Shown here one piece after another: positions 55,355 to 64,000 of a stretch of DNA of 64,000 bases. A program made the position numbers and the translations under genes. This DNA is from Valencia hispanica (Eukaryota > Chordata > Actinopteri > Cyprinodontiformes > Valenciidae). The notes below the pieces were generated by a model. That model was given only the letters and a program-made list of their open reading frames with translations. It did no database searches and was not told the DNA's origin. The stretch's first letter is position 1, and each line of letters starts with the position of its first letter. The stretch covers positions 32,006,914-32,070,913 of the forward strand of contig OY747711.1 of the NCBI GenBank assembly GCA_963556495.2, read 5' to 3'.

Positions 55355-56584
55355 GCCACAGGATTACTTCGCGTTGGAGGGAGATTACGGCGCGCTGAGA
55401 ATTTAGAGGCAGATGCTATCCATCCGATCATTCTGGACCCGGCGCACCAGATTACCAAACTGTTAATCCAGGACTTCGATCGCAAGCTTCTCCATCCTGG
55501 ACCTGAACGAGTTTTAGCTGAGATGCGACGCCAGTACTGGGTTCTGCGTGGTCGGGAAGCAATACGCAGGCATCAGCACAGCTGCAGGGACTGTCAACTC
55601 TGGCGTGGAAAGCCAGATGTTCCCAAAATGGCAGATTTACCATCCTCCAGACTGCGCATCTACAAGCCGCCATTCTACTCCACTGGAGTGGATTGCTTTG
55701 GCCCGTTTACTGTGAAAATTGGCCGCAGAACTGAAAAGCGATGGGGGATTGTGTATAAATGCCTAACTACCAGGTGCGCCCACCTCGACCTTCTGGAAAG
55801 CCTCGACACAGATGCCTTTCTTCTGTCCCTGCGCCGATTTATTGCCAGGCGTGGCACACCGTTTGAACTCCTTTGTGATAACGGTACCAACTTTGTTGGA
55901 GGAGAACGGGAGTTAAGGGAGGCATTTAACGCTATGGCATCGGAACTGCAAGATCAGCTGGCAAGACAGAAAATCTCATTCCAGTTTAATCCGCCAAGTG
56001 CTCCACATTTTGGTGGGGCCTGGGAGCGGGAGGTTAGATCAGTGAAAATAGCACTCAGGGTCATCCTTAAGGAGCAGTCAGTGCCGGAGCCGGTTCTTTA
56101 CACCGTTCTGGTTGAAGTCGAAGGGATTTTAAATGCTAAACCACTCGGAAATGTTTCAGCTGACGCTGCCGACCCTGACCCCATTACGCCACATATTCTA
56201 CTTATGGGGCGTTATGATTCCTCACTGCCACAGGCCCTGTATGACTCCAGCAGTACTTTGGGGACGCGACGATGGAGGCATAGCCAGGTGCTAGCCGACA
56301 ACTTTTGGTCGACCTTCATCCGACGATACCTACCAAGCCTACAAGGGAGGTCTAAATGGCGGATCGATGGGGACAAGCTTTCTGTAGGACAAGTGGTTCT
56401 AATAGTTGATCCACAATTTCCACGAGCCCTCTGGCCAGTGGGCAAAGTGATCAAGATCCACCCTGGAGCGGACGGGAAAATCAGAACAGCTACTGTTAAG
56501 GTTAAGGACAAGATCTACGTCCGGCCTGTCACCCGGCTCATCCGGCTGCCAAAGATCAGCGATTCTGAGGATAATAATAGCTGA
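55355..56584 (+). CDS. BEL/Pao integrase and C-terminal domain (same frame, after a stop)
   Basis: This part inserts the cDNA into the genome. It follows the TAA at 55,352 in the same frame: GLLRVGGRLRRAE, a zinc-binding part (HPGPERVLAEMRRQYW, HSCRDCQLWRG), and the catalytic core with Asp in GVDCFGPF (55,688), Asp in LLCDNGTNFVGG (about 55,876) and Glu in HFGGAWEREVRS (about 56,020). Also present are the NAKPLG and DPDPITPHILLMG blocks and the C-terminal domain with VGQVVLIVDPQFPRALWPVG, ending in TGA at 56,582-56,584. All three catalytic acids are present. By itself the segment has an ATG only at 55,523, inside the zinc region, so it is normally made as part of Gag-Pol. Confidence 0.94.
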   Translation, partial: ATGLLRVGGRLRRAENLEADAIHPIILDPAHQITKLLIQDFDRKLLHPGPERVLAEMRRQYWVLRGREAIRRHQHSCRDCQLWRGKPDVPKMADLPSSRLRIYKPPFYSTGVDCFGPFTVKIGRRTEKRWGIVYKCLTTRCAHLDLLESLDTDAFLLSLRRFIARRGTPFELLCDNGTNFVGGERELREAFNAMASELQDQLARQKISFQFNPPSAPHFGGAWEREVRSVKIALRVILKEQSVPEPVLYTVLVEVEGILNAKPLGNVSADAADPDPITPHILLMGRYDSSLPQALYDSSSTLGTRRWRHSQVLADNFWSTFIRRYLPSLQGRSKWRIDGDKLSVGQVVLIVDPQFPRALWPVGKVIKIHPGADGKIRTATVKVKDKIYVRPVTRLIRLPKISDSEDNNS

Positions 56585-56625
56585 TTGACTTTCTCTGCGG
56601 GTTCAAATGTCCTCAGAACGGACAT

Positions 56626-56636
56626 TTGGGGGCGGC
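56626..56636 (+). promoter_or_regulatory. Polypurine tract
   Basis: TTGGGGGCGGC lies directly before the 3' LTR, the place for plus-strand priming. One C interrupts the purines. Confidence 0.7.
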
Positions 56637-56638
56637 TG

Positions 56639-57247
56639 TGTGAGAAAGCCCTAGAGATGAAAAGCCCAACAGCACCATCTGCTTTTTCATGAGTAGTTAG
56701 CTTCATTTTAAATTTGATTATACCGCAGTTAATTTGACTATTGTGCTGACTTAATTATAAGTAAGTATCAAGTTGAAAGGCTGATATTGCAACTCCATGT
56801 ATTTGTAATTTGACCATACTGGGTTGTTAGGAGTAATGTTTACATTCTTTGATATGGTTTACAACTGATTAAGTGTGCTTTGCTTCTATTAATGTTAATG
56901 GTAGGAATTGTAGCATATCATTTTCCAATAATATTTCATCCATGCTGTTGTATAATGTTTAAGTATCAGTTTTCACAATTACTGGTTAACCTTGAAATCA
57001 TATGCTAATATGACATTTTATGCAAGTTTGTAATACAATTTCTATTGTCTTTCTTTCAGACCACACACCCACACACATACATACACACACAACCAATGTT
57101 GTACGAGGACTGTAAAGCCTAATAACCTTTATTAAAGAAGACAAACAGATCTCTCTTTCCGAGTCCTTTGATTCTCTAACCGGAATCATAGTCCATAATC
57201 TACCGCCTCAACCAGCAATCCTGTTACATGAGGTTTTCCCTCAAACA
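56639..57247 (+). repeat. BEL/Pao 3' LTR
   Basis: 609 bases, nearly identical to the 5' LTR (about seven differences seen, several in the AC-rich part at 57,060-57,090). Ends CCCTCAAACA, followed by the TTGAC duplication. A second TG at 56,637 makes the start ambiguous by two bases. Confidence 0.95.
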
Positions 57248-58267
57248 TTGACTGTGTCACAGGCATGGTTCTTCCTGGCACCGCCAACTTTGTAGAATTT
57301 TCAAATGTTGTCTGGGGGCGGGGTTATGATTTTTCAGGGGGTTCAGTTACACTTGAAGTTTGTAACCTCAAGTTACTCCGTAACAGAGATTTACCGGGTC
57401 GAGGATTAACTACATTTTAAATTTGAGTACAGCACCTCCTCCTATCTGAATTTGCAGCCTTTGCAATACATATGTTAACAAACCTAAAATAACTTTATTA
57501 TAATGTTTTAGCACTTCCAAAAGTATACAACTAAATACATAAGGAAACACGCTTAACTTACCATCATTCGGTTGACGCCGAGGGAGAAGCCCTCTGAAGA
57601 GCTGCCATGACGGATTTCTCCTGATTGGAGAGACCTGGCCGGCAGCAGCCATGTTGCTTCAGTTGTGCCTGAGTCACCTGGGGGTGTGGTTTGTAGCGGC
57701 TGTGGTTGCTGCAGATAGAGTGTGAATGTAATCATGTTTGGTTGTAAGCAGTGCAGAGCCCTACCTTCCTCTCGCCATGACTGGATAGAAATTGGAGAAA
57801 CATGATTTGTTGGTCAAAATCAGCAAGCCACTCATTGGTTCTTCTAGGCAAGCCAAATATGGTAAAAATTATCTGTAACTTGAAACTTGAAACTTGAAAC
57901 CTGAAACTTGTATTTTTAAAATATGTACAAGTTACAAAACGTAAGTTACAAGTACAAAACGTAAGTTACAAGTACAAATCATAAGTTACAAGTACAAATC
58001 ATAAGTTACCAGTACAAGTTACAGGTACAAAACTAAAAGTTACAGGTACAAAACTAAAGTCCCAATTCTAGCTCCACATGTTCTCAGTATGTGATCTCTT
58101 GTGTTCTGCTGTGAAAACTATAGTATTGAATTCACGAATTAACACAGTTGCCATGTTCCTCATCTTCACTTATTTTCTATCTGTTTTACAAGGACAATTC
58201 TGGTGGATCTGGAGGGGAATGTCACCTCTTGTTGGACAAAAACAAATGTGATTTTTCTTTTCTTCAG

Positions 58268-58404
58268 TACCCAAGAAACTCATCATCACAGGTTTAAATG
58301 AATACAGGCATGTCACCCGGTCGTCTGTGTTCAAAAACATATTGGACCGACTGATCCTGAACTATCAGCAGGACATCACATGCTTCCAGCTGGGAAGTGG
58401 ATGA
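58268..58404 (+). other. Possible coding exon after an acceptor
   Basis: TTTTTCTTTTCTTCAG is followed by an open frame of 44 codons, PKKLIITGLNEYRHVTRSSV then FKNILDRLILNYQQDITCFQ, ending in TGA at 58,402. The peptide looks like real globular protein (mixed hydrophobic and charged). The upstream text (58,080-58,200) is a repeat also at 42,380. No family is recognised. Confidence 0.3.
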
Positions 58405-58814
58405 TCCAGTCCACATGTGACCATTTTACATCTTGCACCACTATGATTACCCAGGGCAGCATTCTGTTTGTATACTTCAGTTCGGACTTCATCATGAATC
58501 ACCTTCAATCTATCTAACAATCAATTTATTTTAGTTACTCAAGTTATTAAGTGAAACATGTTATATAGTTTAATTATACACAAATTGCGTTTTTTAAGCC
58601 TTTATTTCTGTTAATTATGGTAATGTTCCGCTTACACCTAATGAAAAGACGACATTTAGAATTAACATGTGACATCAGACCAGTTAAAAGAAAACATAGG
58701 AAAATATGTTTTATATCCAATTATGGGGTCTTTTTGCATGGAGTTTGCATTTTCTCCCCTTGCATGATTGGGTTCCCTCCAGGTACTCTGGCATCCTCCT
58801 ACAGTCCAAAAACA

Positions 58815-58990
58815 GGCTAAAACGAAAAAGATCTCACTTCAACAGAAGCCTTTATTTTCCAAACCAGAAAGGCTAAAACGAAAAAGATCTCACTTCAACA
58901 GAAGCCTTTATTTTCCAAACCAGAAAGTCTAAAACGAAAAACATCTCACTTCAACAGAAGCCTTTATTTTCTAAAACAGAAAACCTAAAA
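58815..58990. repeat. 55-bp tandem repeat, about three units
   Basis: Units of the type GGCTAAAACGAAAAAGATCT, then CACTTCAACAGAAGCCTTTA, then TTTTCCAAACCAGAAA. Starts at 58,815, 58,870 and 58,925. The first two units are almost identical and the third and partial fourth diverge. Confidence 0.9.
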
Positions 58991-59814
58991 CCAAAAGCAC
59001 TCATCTAACCAAATCCTTATGTCAAAAATCAAAAGGCCTAACCAAAACCTACTTTAATTCTCAATCCAGAATATGCAGAAATCCAACTGCTTTACTTCAA
59101 AATTTACGAGACAAAGCATAAGAAGTTCGCGCTCCGATTTTTGTGCAAGAGCAGACACGAAAACAAACAGCAAACAGTTCAGCACTCGAGAGGCTCAATA
59201 AATTTTAGGAAGGGCCAAATTTCAAAATCCCCTCGGAGTCGAAACGGCACAAGAGACAAAGTCCTCCCACTTCCAAAACTGCCGGAGTTTTCGGAGGCTG
59301 AGGGCTGCCCCCCAGGTTGGCCATACACTTGATCTCCCAGTTTGCCCACCCACTTCTATGGATTTTTTTTCCTGCCATTTTCTCTCTTTTACCATTTTTT
59401 ATTTTTTTGATTGTATTATTTTTATTAGGTTCAACTTTCTTAGCACCTGTTTACAGTCTTTTAACCAGAGAGACACAGAACATGAATGATCCAAATAAAC
59501 CATTTAACACAAATGTTATTCCAGTTTCCTTTTTTTAAGTATATATTTATTTTATTTTCTAACCCCCATAAAAATATTTAAAGAGATCATTGTTCCTGAA
59601 GTCTTTCTTCAGAGTACATATCCATTGTTTTTCAGGTTGTCAGATGATTAAAACTTTTAATATAATTAATCACAATTCAGTTGTGAACTACCCAGGATTA
59701 ATCCTTCCTAAAAAAAAAAGTAACATTTTCTGTGGAATCTTTTAACCATTAATCTTTCAGCCAGTTGCCAAGTCAAGTTACCTGATTAACATTTCCTGGA
59801 TATAAAGCTGACTA
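58991..59814. other. No recognisable gene
   Basis: A somewhat GC-richer part at 59,110-59,330 has no domain that I can name; the rest is AT-rich. Confidence 0.45.
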
Positions 59815-60015
59815 TTTCTTATTAATTTCTGACAACTCCGAGCATCCTCCTCATTTGACTATCCTACAACACAGGGTGCTATCTTCAGTCAGAAGCTTTT
59901 GCAGTTTTTCCACAACACAGACTGCTACAGGAGATGCTTCCTGCCAGCAGCCATCACGATCTACACCAACTCCCTGAACATGCTTAATTCCCCTCTGGGA
60001 TCAATATAATATGTC
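59815..60015 (+). repeat. 3' end of a LINE, type uncertain
   Basis: Text such as AGATGCTTCCTGCCAGCAGC, ACACCAACTCCCTGAACATG and CTGGGATCAATATAATATGT has the form of fish LINE 3' ends (…CTGGGATCAATAAAGT). The coding frame is gone. Confidence 0.5.
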
Positions 60016-60774
60016 TGAATTGAAGCTTTCTCAACTACAGATTAATTATTTCTTATTAACCCTGCAATGTGTGCGCAAATGATGCAATGTTTCACCTGTG
60101 TGTGCTTTCCTTTGTAGTTATCTTGCAGTTGTTTTTTCGATTAGCGATGTCAGCTGCATCATTAATCTTGTTTTTCCAATTCCTTTATTAGATCACTTGT
60201 GACCAAAACATTTTTAATTTCTCTTGAAAGAAGTCGATTGAATAAAACTTTTTATTTATGTTGTCTTTCATCAAAGCAATTTGTGCAATCAACATCATAA
60301 AACATAATCATATCTCTATGATCTGCAAAGAGACGTTCCTATGGACCTGAAGATGCAGTTTGGGTCTGCCATTCGATCTACATGATGAGCTAGCACTGAA
60401 AAACAGCACAGGTTGAGTTGTGGGTTAACCAGGATGAGAATTTAAGCTTTTTAGTTTCTGCCATTTTTGTTCTTTTATGGGCAATTTCCTTAGTTTATTC
60501 TGTGTTCTAATTTCTGAATATTTGAATTACATTTGCATGTTTCAGGATCTACTATTTTATTTCAGTTCAGGTCTTGCCATATTTGTAGTCCCTGTATTAT
60601 TGCTCAGAAGGTCTTGCCATATAGGTTTATTTCTTTATATTGCTGTTTCTTAGTTTGTTGATGCCTTTTTTCTTGTCTCTTTCCATTTTGCGTTAAATTG
60701 GTTAACCTTTCCCTATATTATTCCCTATAGGTCGTGAAGTCTGTGGGGTGCAGATTTATTTTCCTCTCATCTTA
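60016..60774. other. No recognisable gene
   Basis: T-rich DNA; no domain or repeat boundary noticed. Confidence 0.5.
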
Positions 60775-60779
60775 GTCCT

Positions 60780-61379
60780 TGTCATGACTTTTTATTTAAA
60801 GGAACCCAAATGCAGCACAGTCAAACAAAAATGATTTAATGAAAACAAGGAACATACATAACTCGGGAGTACACAAGACAGCAACAGGGGAACACGAACC
60901 AGACGGGGAAGATAGGACGACGAACCAGCAAGTAGTGACTGAATGAGAGCTGTTTATATACTGAGGAGGGAATGAGGAAGTGGAAGAGAAAACCAAGGAC
61001 CAATTAGTGAAAGCAGATGCAGGTGAGAGGGAGAGAGCAGGTGGAAACAATCAACAGCTGGGACAGAAGGCAGAATGGCTAGGGAGACAGAAAACTCTTA
61101 AGAAACTAGAAACTAAAGATAATATGTCTAGGGATGAATCTTAAGGAAACACTGGAGAACAGAAGGAAGAAATAAATTAGGAAACTGTCTAGAGAGAAAT
61201 AAACTAAGGAAACAAATGAGGACACAAACAAAAAAGGTGAAAACATCTAAGAGCAAGAAGAAATACAGAAACAAGGAAATGCCAGAAATAACTAATAAAG
61301 ACAAGGAATAACCTAACATGATAATAAAACTAAATAAGGAAAAGAACTAACAAAAAACAAACACCTAAAAACTATGACA
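60780..61379 (-). mobile_element. Solo LTR, 600 bp
   Basis: Ends TGTCATGACTTTTTA and TTTTTAGT...TGACA (read plus: AAAAACTATGACA). A perfect 5-base duplication, GTCCT, lies at 60,775-60,779 and 61,380-61,384. On the minus strand the order is TATATAAACAGCTCTC (60,960-60,945), then ATTAAA (60,840-60,835), then about 55 bases to the end, a proper U3-R-U5. There is no internal region. It is a Ty3-like or retroviral LTR; the class was not proven. Confidence 0.85.
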
Positions 61380-61384
61380 GTCCT

Positions 61385-63305
61385 CCTCCAGGTTCCTTAT
61401 AGTCACATTTAATCTCCAGTTATGACTTTCACTTGTGCTGCCAAATCATCCCCATGTATTTCACTTGATCTCTGTCCAACAGAAGTTCATTGTTTTTCAG
61501 TGTGCAGTACAAGATTCTCTAAAATCCAGATTATCTGTGTTTATTTCCCATGTTCACAGCTTGTTCCCAACAGGGATAGAGCACTCGAGTCTTGGACTCG
61601 GATTCCAAGTCTTGTTTTGTGTCACCTTTCAGGAACTTGTGACTTGACTTGAGCAGCACTTAAACTCAGACTACGACATGAGAAATAGCTATTGTTAGAA
61701 TGAGCATGCAGCCAATGATATTAGTTTGTTATATTAGATCAAATTAGGTCAAATTGGATCAATTTAATGACTTCCCATAACCTCTAAGTTTTGCAGACAT
61801 CATGTTAATTATTTATTGTTTTAAAATTCATTCTAAGCATATTTATTGTTTTCCACCCACTACTGTGTCAGCTTGGTGATAGTGTGGGGTATTTAGTACA
61901 ATTTCAGTATTTGTACTTTATTTTCTTTAAATAATGTAAACCAAGTATGGCTGCCATTATTTTAGTCTTTAAATCTACACCGTACTCATTACTACTTTTT
62001 TACTCGCTCTCAGGTAATAATGACTTGACTTGGATCGGAAGATTCTTTTTGGGACTTGGACTTACCTTGACTTTCCCACTTCACTGGTTTCTGAGTTGAG
62101 TTTATTTAAAACATTTATCTTGCTTCATCAATATCAGCCTGCTAGTTTTTTTCCCAACAGATTCAAAATGTACCCATTTTCAATTACAAGGTCTTGAAAG
62201 AGTCCTGAATTGTTATTTCTCCAAGGTTTCTATCTGCGAGGAAGAAACGTCCTCCTTTTCGCTTCATGTTTCCATAAGTTTTCTTTTTTTACATGAATAT
62301 ATTTAAAAAATCTTAAATTCTTTCTCCTTTCCTTTGACAGATTTTAATCCTAAATGGATTTATACTTTTATTTTTTTCCATTCCTCTTAGCTTTTTGTCG
62401 ATTTATTTGAGTACGACTTTCTAAAAGTTTCTTTTTCGCCATGATAAAACCTTTATGCTTTTGTTTTTGTTTGGTTCTTGTGTGTATCGTCTTTTCCTTC
62501 AGAAAAGCACCTTTGTCACCTTCCAGGATTGTGGAAAGTGCTGTATTTAACTTTTAATGATTGATTGATTTCTTGTAAATCCTTAAGAATCTGTATTTGT
62601 AAATATATGCATCCTTGAATATTAAATATTCCAAATACTCTCCCACCTTGTTGACAAATGACATAATCCATGACATTTGACAAGTCAGCTTTTAGTCCTC
62701 TTTAGCATAATAATCTTAAATCTCATTTTACAGAAGCAGGCTCTGAAAACTTCTAATATTTCATTATACGTGCAATGTTTTTTCCTAGAAAAACTGATAT
62801 TCCCTTATCCGCAAAAATTTTTATTTAAAGCAGTTTTAAGCAGTTTTTAAAAGTTATTTTCTCCTTATAGAATTGCTTTTATTCCTCTATGCCTTCAAAT
62901 GCTATTTTTACTTATGTCAGTCTACAAAAAAGTTATTAATTCTTAAATTGAAGGCCATAGTTTTTTCCACCTGGGTTTTTTAGCCATGTTTCTTCTCTCA
63001 TTTTAAGTTCCTCCATTTTTATTTAACAAACTTGTTTTAGCATACCCCTTAATAATTATCTTTGATACTTTGTTTCTCTAATTCCTTTTCAGACACAACC
63101 AGTTTCATGGAGTTACCTTGTTTCCCTTTAAAACCCATTCATTCTAGTTCAGATGATACAAGCATTATGTTAATGCTTCAAATTATCACATTATTCATTA
63201 TTCATTAATCATATCAGGGACCCTGTGGAAATAAACTTAAATGCACAATAATAATTATACATTCAACATAAATTATAACTTACAAACAGTTGAGGCACTA
63301 AACTT
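61385..63305. other. No recognisable gene
   Basis: AT-rich; no domain, boundary or tandem structure recognised. Confidence 0.5.
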
Positions 63306-64000
63306 TCAATTCAGTTCAGTTTATTTATATAGCGCCAATTCACAACAGATGTCATCTCAAGCCACTTAACAAGAAGTCATTTCAATACATTTATACAAAC
63401 ATTCCAATCAGTTAAAAAGTTTCCTATTTAAGGAATCCCAGCAGATTGCGTCAGTCATTGGTGTGAGGTTGGGCAGACTTTCCAACCACAGCAATCCTTC
63501 AGCAATCCCTCATACTGAGCAAGCATGTAGCGACGGTGGAGAGGAAAAACTCCCCTTTAACAGGAAGAAACCTCCAACAGAACCAGGCTCAGTAGGAGCG
63601 GCCATCTGCCACGACCGTCTGGGGGTTTGAGAAGACAGAGCAGAGACACAGAAGGAACAGAAGATCTGATACAAGAGAACTTTCCATGCTACAGAAAGTA
63701 AAAAGCCGACAACAGGACACAGTGGATGCCCAGTTACCGGGAGAATCATCCCAGTCGATGCCCCCCGTCCAACAGGGCACCGCAGCCAAGCAGGATACCA
63801 GACCAGGTATATCTTCTATGGAGAGAAAAACACTGAGGGAAAACAAAGTTAACAATCGAAATAACAGAATGTACTGTAATACAACTGGAGAGTCGTAGGA
63901 GAAAAGGAAGTAGCAGAGTGAAGAAAATTGGTAAGTCTGTCCTCCAGCAGTCTAAGCCTATAGCAGCATAACTACAGAGATAGCTCAGGATGACCTTAGC
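63306..64000 (-). mobile_element. L2-type LINE 3' region, runs off the window
   Basis: On the minus strand the element ends in CTATATAAATAAACTGAACTG at about 63,310. Blocks such as AGGAAGAAACCTCCAACAGA and ACCACAGCAATCC and the closing text (AGCCTATAGCAGCATAACTA) are parts of a repeat that is very common in fish genomes. No coding part is seen before the edge. Confidence 0.7.

Larger units (their letters stand above)
49720..57247 (+). mobile_element. BEL/Pao LTR retrotransposon, nearly intact
   Basis: The order is 5' LTR, primer site, Gag, protease, RT, RNase H, integrase, polypurine tract and 3' LTR, which is complete. The 5-base duplication TTGAC flanks it (49,715-49,719 and 57,248-57,252). 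The LTRs are both 609 bases and differ at about seven positions by eye (about 1%), so the insertion is recent. The integrase lies after the RT and RNase H, and the RNase H and C-terminal blocks are of BEL type, not Ty3. A single TAA at 55,352 breaks the polyprotein. Confidence 0.95.
49479..57354. mobile_element. TTAA-targeting MITE, split by BEL/Pao
   Basis: Left end GAGTAACTAAACCCC (49,482), right end GGGGTTCAGTTACAC (to 57,352), inverted to each other. The flanks are TTAA on the left and TTGA on the right at the position where repeat X copy 1 reads CTTAAG. Without the BEL element it is about 340 bp. TTAA targets are used by piggyBac and Kolobok elements; which one applies is not settled. 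Confidence 0.72.
49365..58065 (-). repeat. Repeat X, copy 2 (split by MITE and BEL/Pao)
   Basis: Minus-strand match to copy 1. The minisatellite end and the GGAGCTAGAATTGGG terminus are at 57,920-58,080, the core with ATG and GTAAGT at 57,652-57,560, and the far part (CACGTTTTGCCCTGTTGTG sense) at 49,365-49,478. Removing 49,479-57,354 restores colinearity with copy 1 (GTTACAGACTTAAGTAGATT). Confidence 0.7.

Noticed and set aside
58815..58990. LTR or gene end
   Set aside because: It is a simple 55-bp tandem repeat without TG...CA ends or flanking duplication.

Overview
The window reads as AT-rich intergenic or intronic DNA of a ray-finned (teleost) fish. I infer this from the repeat content: L2/CR1-type LINEs with the fish-type 3' tail (AATAAAATTGCCTTGCC), Tc1-like transposons starting CAGTGGGGTA or CAGTACTGTG, a fish-type BEL/Pao retrotransposon, hAT elements and dense microsatellites. 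I found no complete host protein-coding gene and no RNA gene. The host candidates are a few isolated exon-like segments (about 4.0, 18.1, 33.3, 38.6 and 58.3 kb), all low confidence.

Layout. 0-5.3 kb: AT-rich DNA with one decayed Tc1 element (2.54-3.93 kb). 5.4-12.1 kb: an old minus-strand copy of LINE family A, itself hit by a poly(A) retroelement (7.05-7.72 kb), a hAT MITE (7.90-8.13 kb) and a LINE family B copy (9.04-10.68 kb). 12.1-15.8 kb: a third LINE type whose RT is split by a (TA)n tract, a dead THAP exon, a TTTA-rich tract and another LINE B fragment. 15.8-25.2 kb: sparse, with a second THAP-like remnant at 21 kb. 25.3-27.5 kb: a decayed hAT (ZMYM1-like) transposase. 28.9-30.2 kb: a longer copy of the poly(A) retroelement with a GC-rich body. 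30.3-31.6 kb: two Tc1 remnants. 33.3 kb: a CpG-rich exon-like segment. 35.7-43.0 kb: a probable solo LTR, a Tc1 relic with a MITE inside, a BED-finger remnant, repeat X copy 1 split by a 1.4-kb insert carrying a 175-bp tandem array, and a fold-back element.

43.8-49.1 kb holds the best LINE A copy (ORF1 with an SGNH-like domain, ORF2 with endonuclease and RT), broken by one UGA and by a 556-bp solo LTR. 49.3-58.1 kb is repeat X copy 2, split by a TTAA MITE, which is split by a nearly intact BEL/Pao element (49,720-57,247; 609-bp LTRs about 1% apart; tRNA-Tyr-type primer site; one stop inside the polyprotein). 58-64 kb has a 55-bp tandem repeat, a 600-bp solo LTR with a perfect 5-bp target duplication, and a LINE 3' end running off the edge.

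Nearly all genes here are transposon genes. The LINEs and the BEL element would have copied themselves through reverse transcription, and the Tc1 and hAT elements by cut-and-paste. Target-site duplications order the nested insertions: LINE A, then poly(A) element, hAT MITE and LINE B at 5-12 kb; LINE A, then LTR at 47.9 kb; X, then MITE, then BEL at 49-58 kb. All family calls come from recognising motifs by eye; no database search was run.
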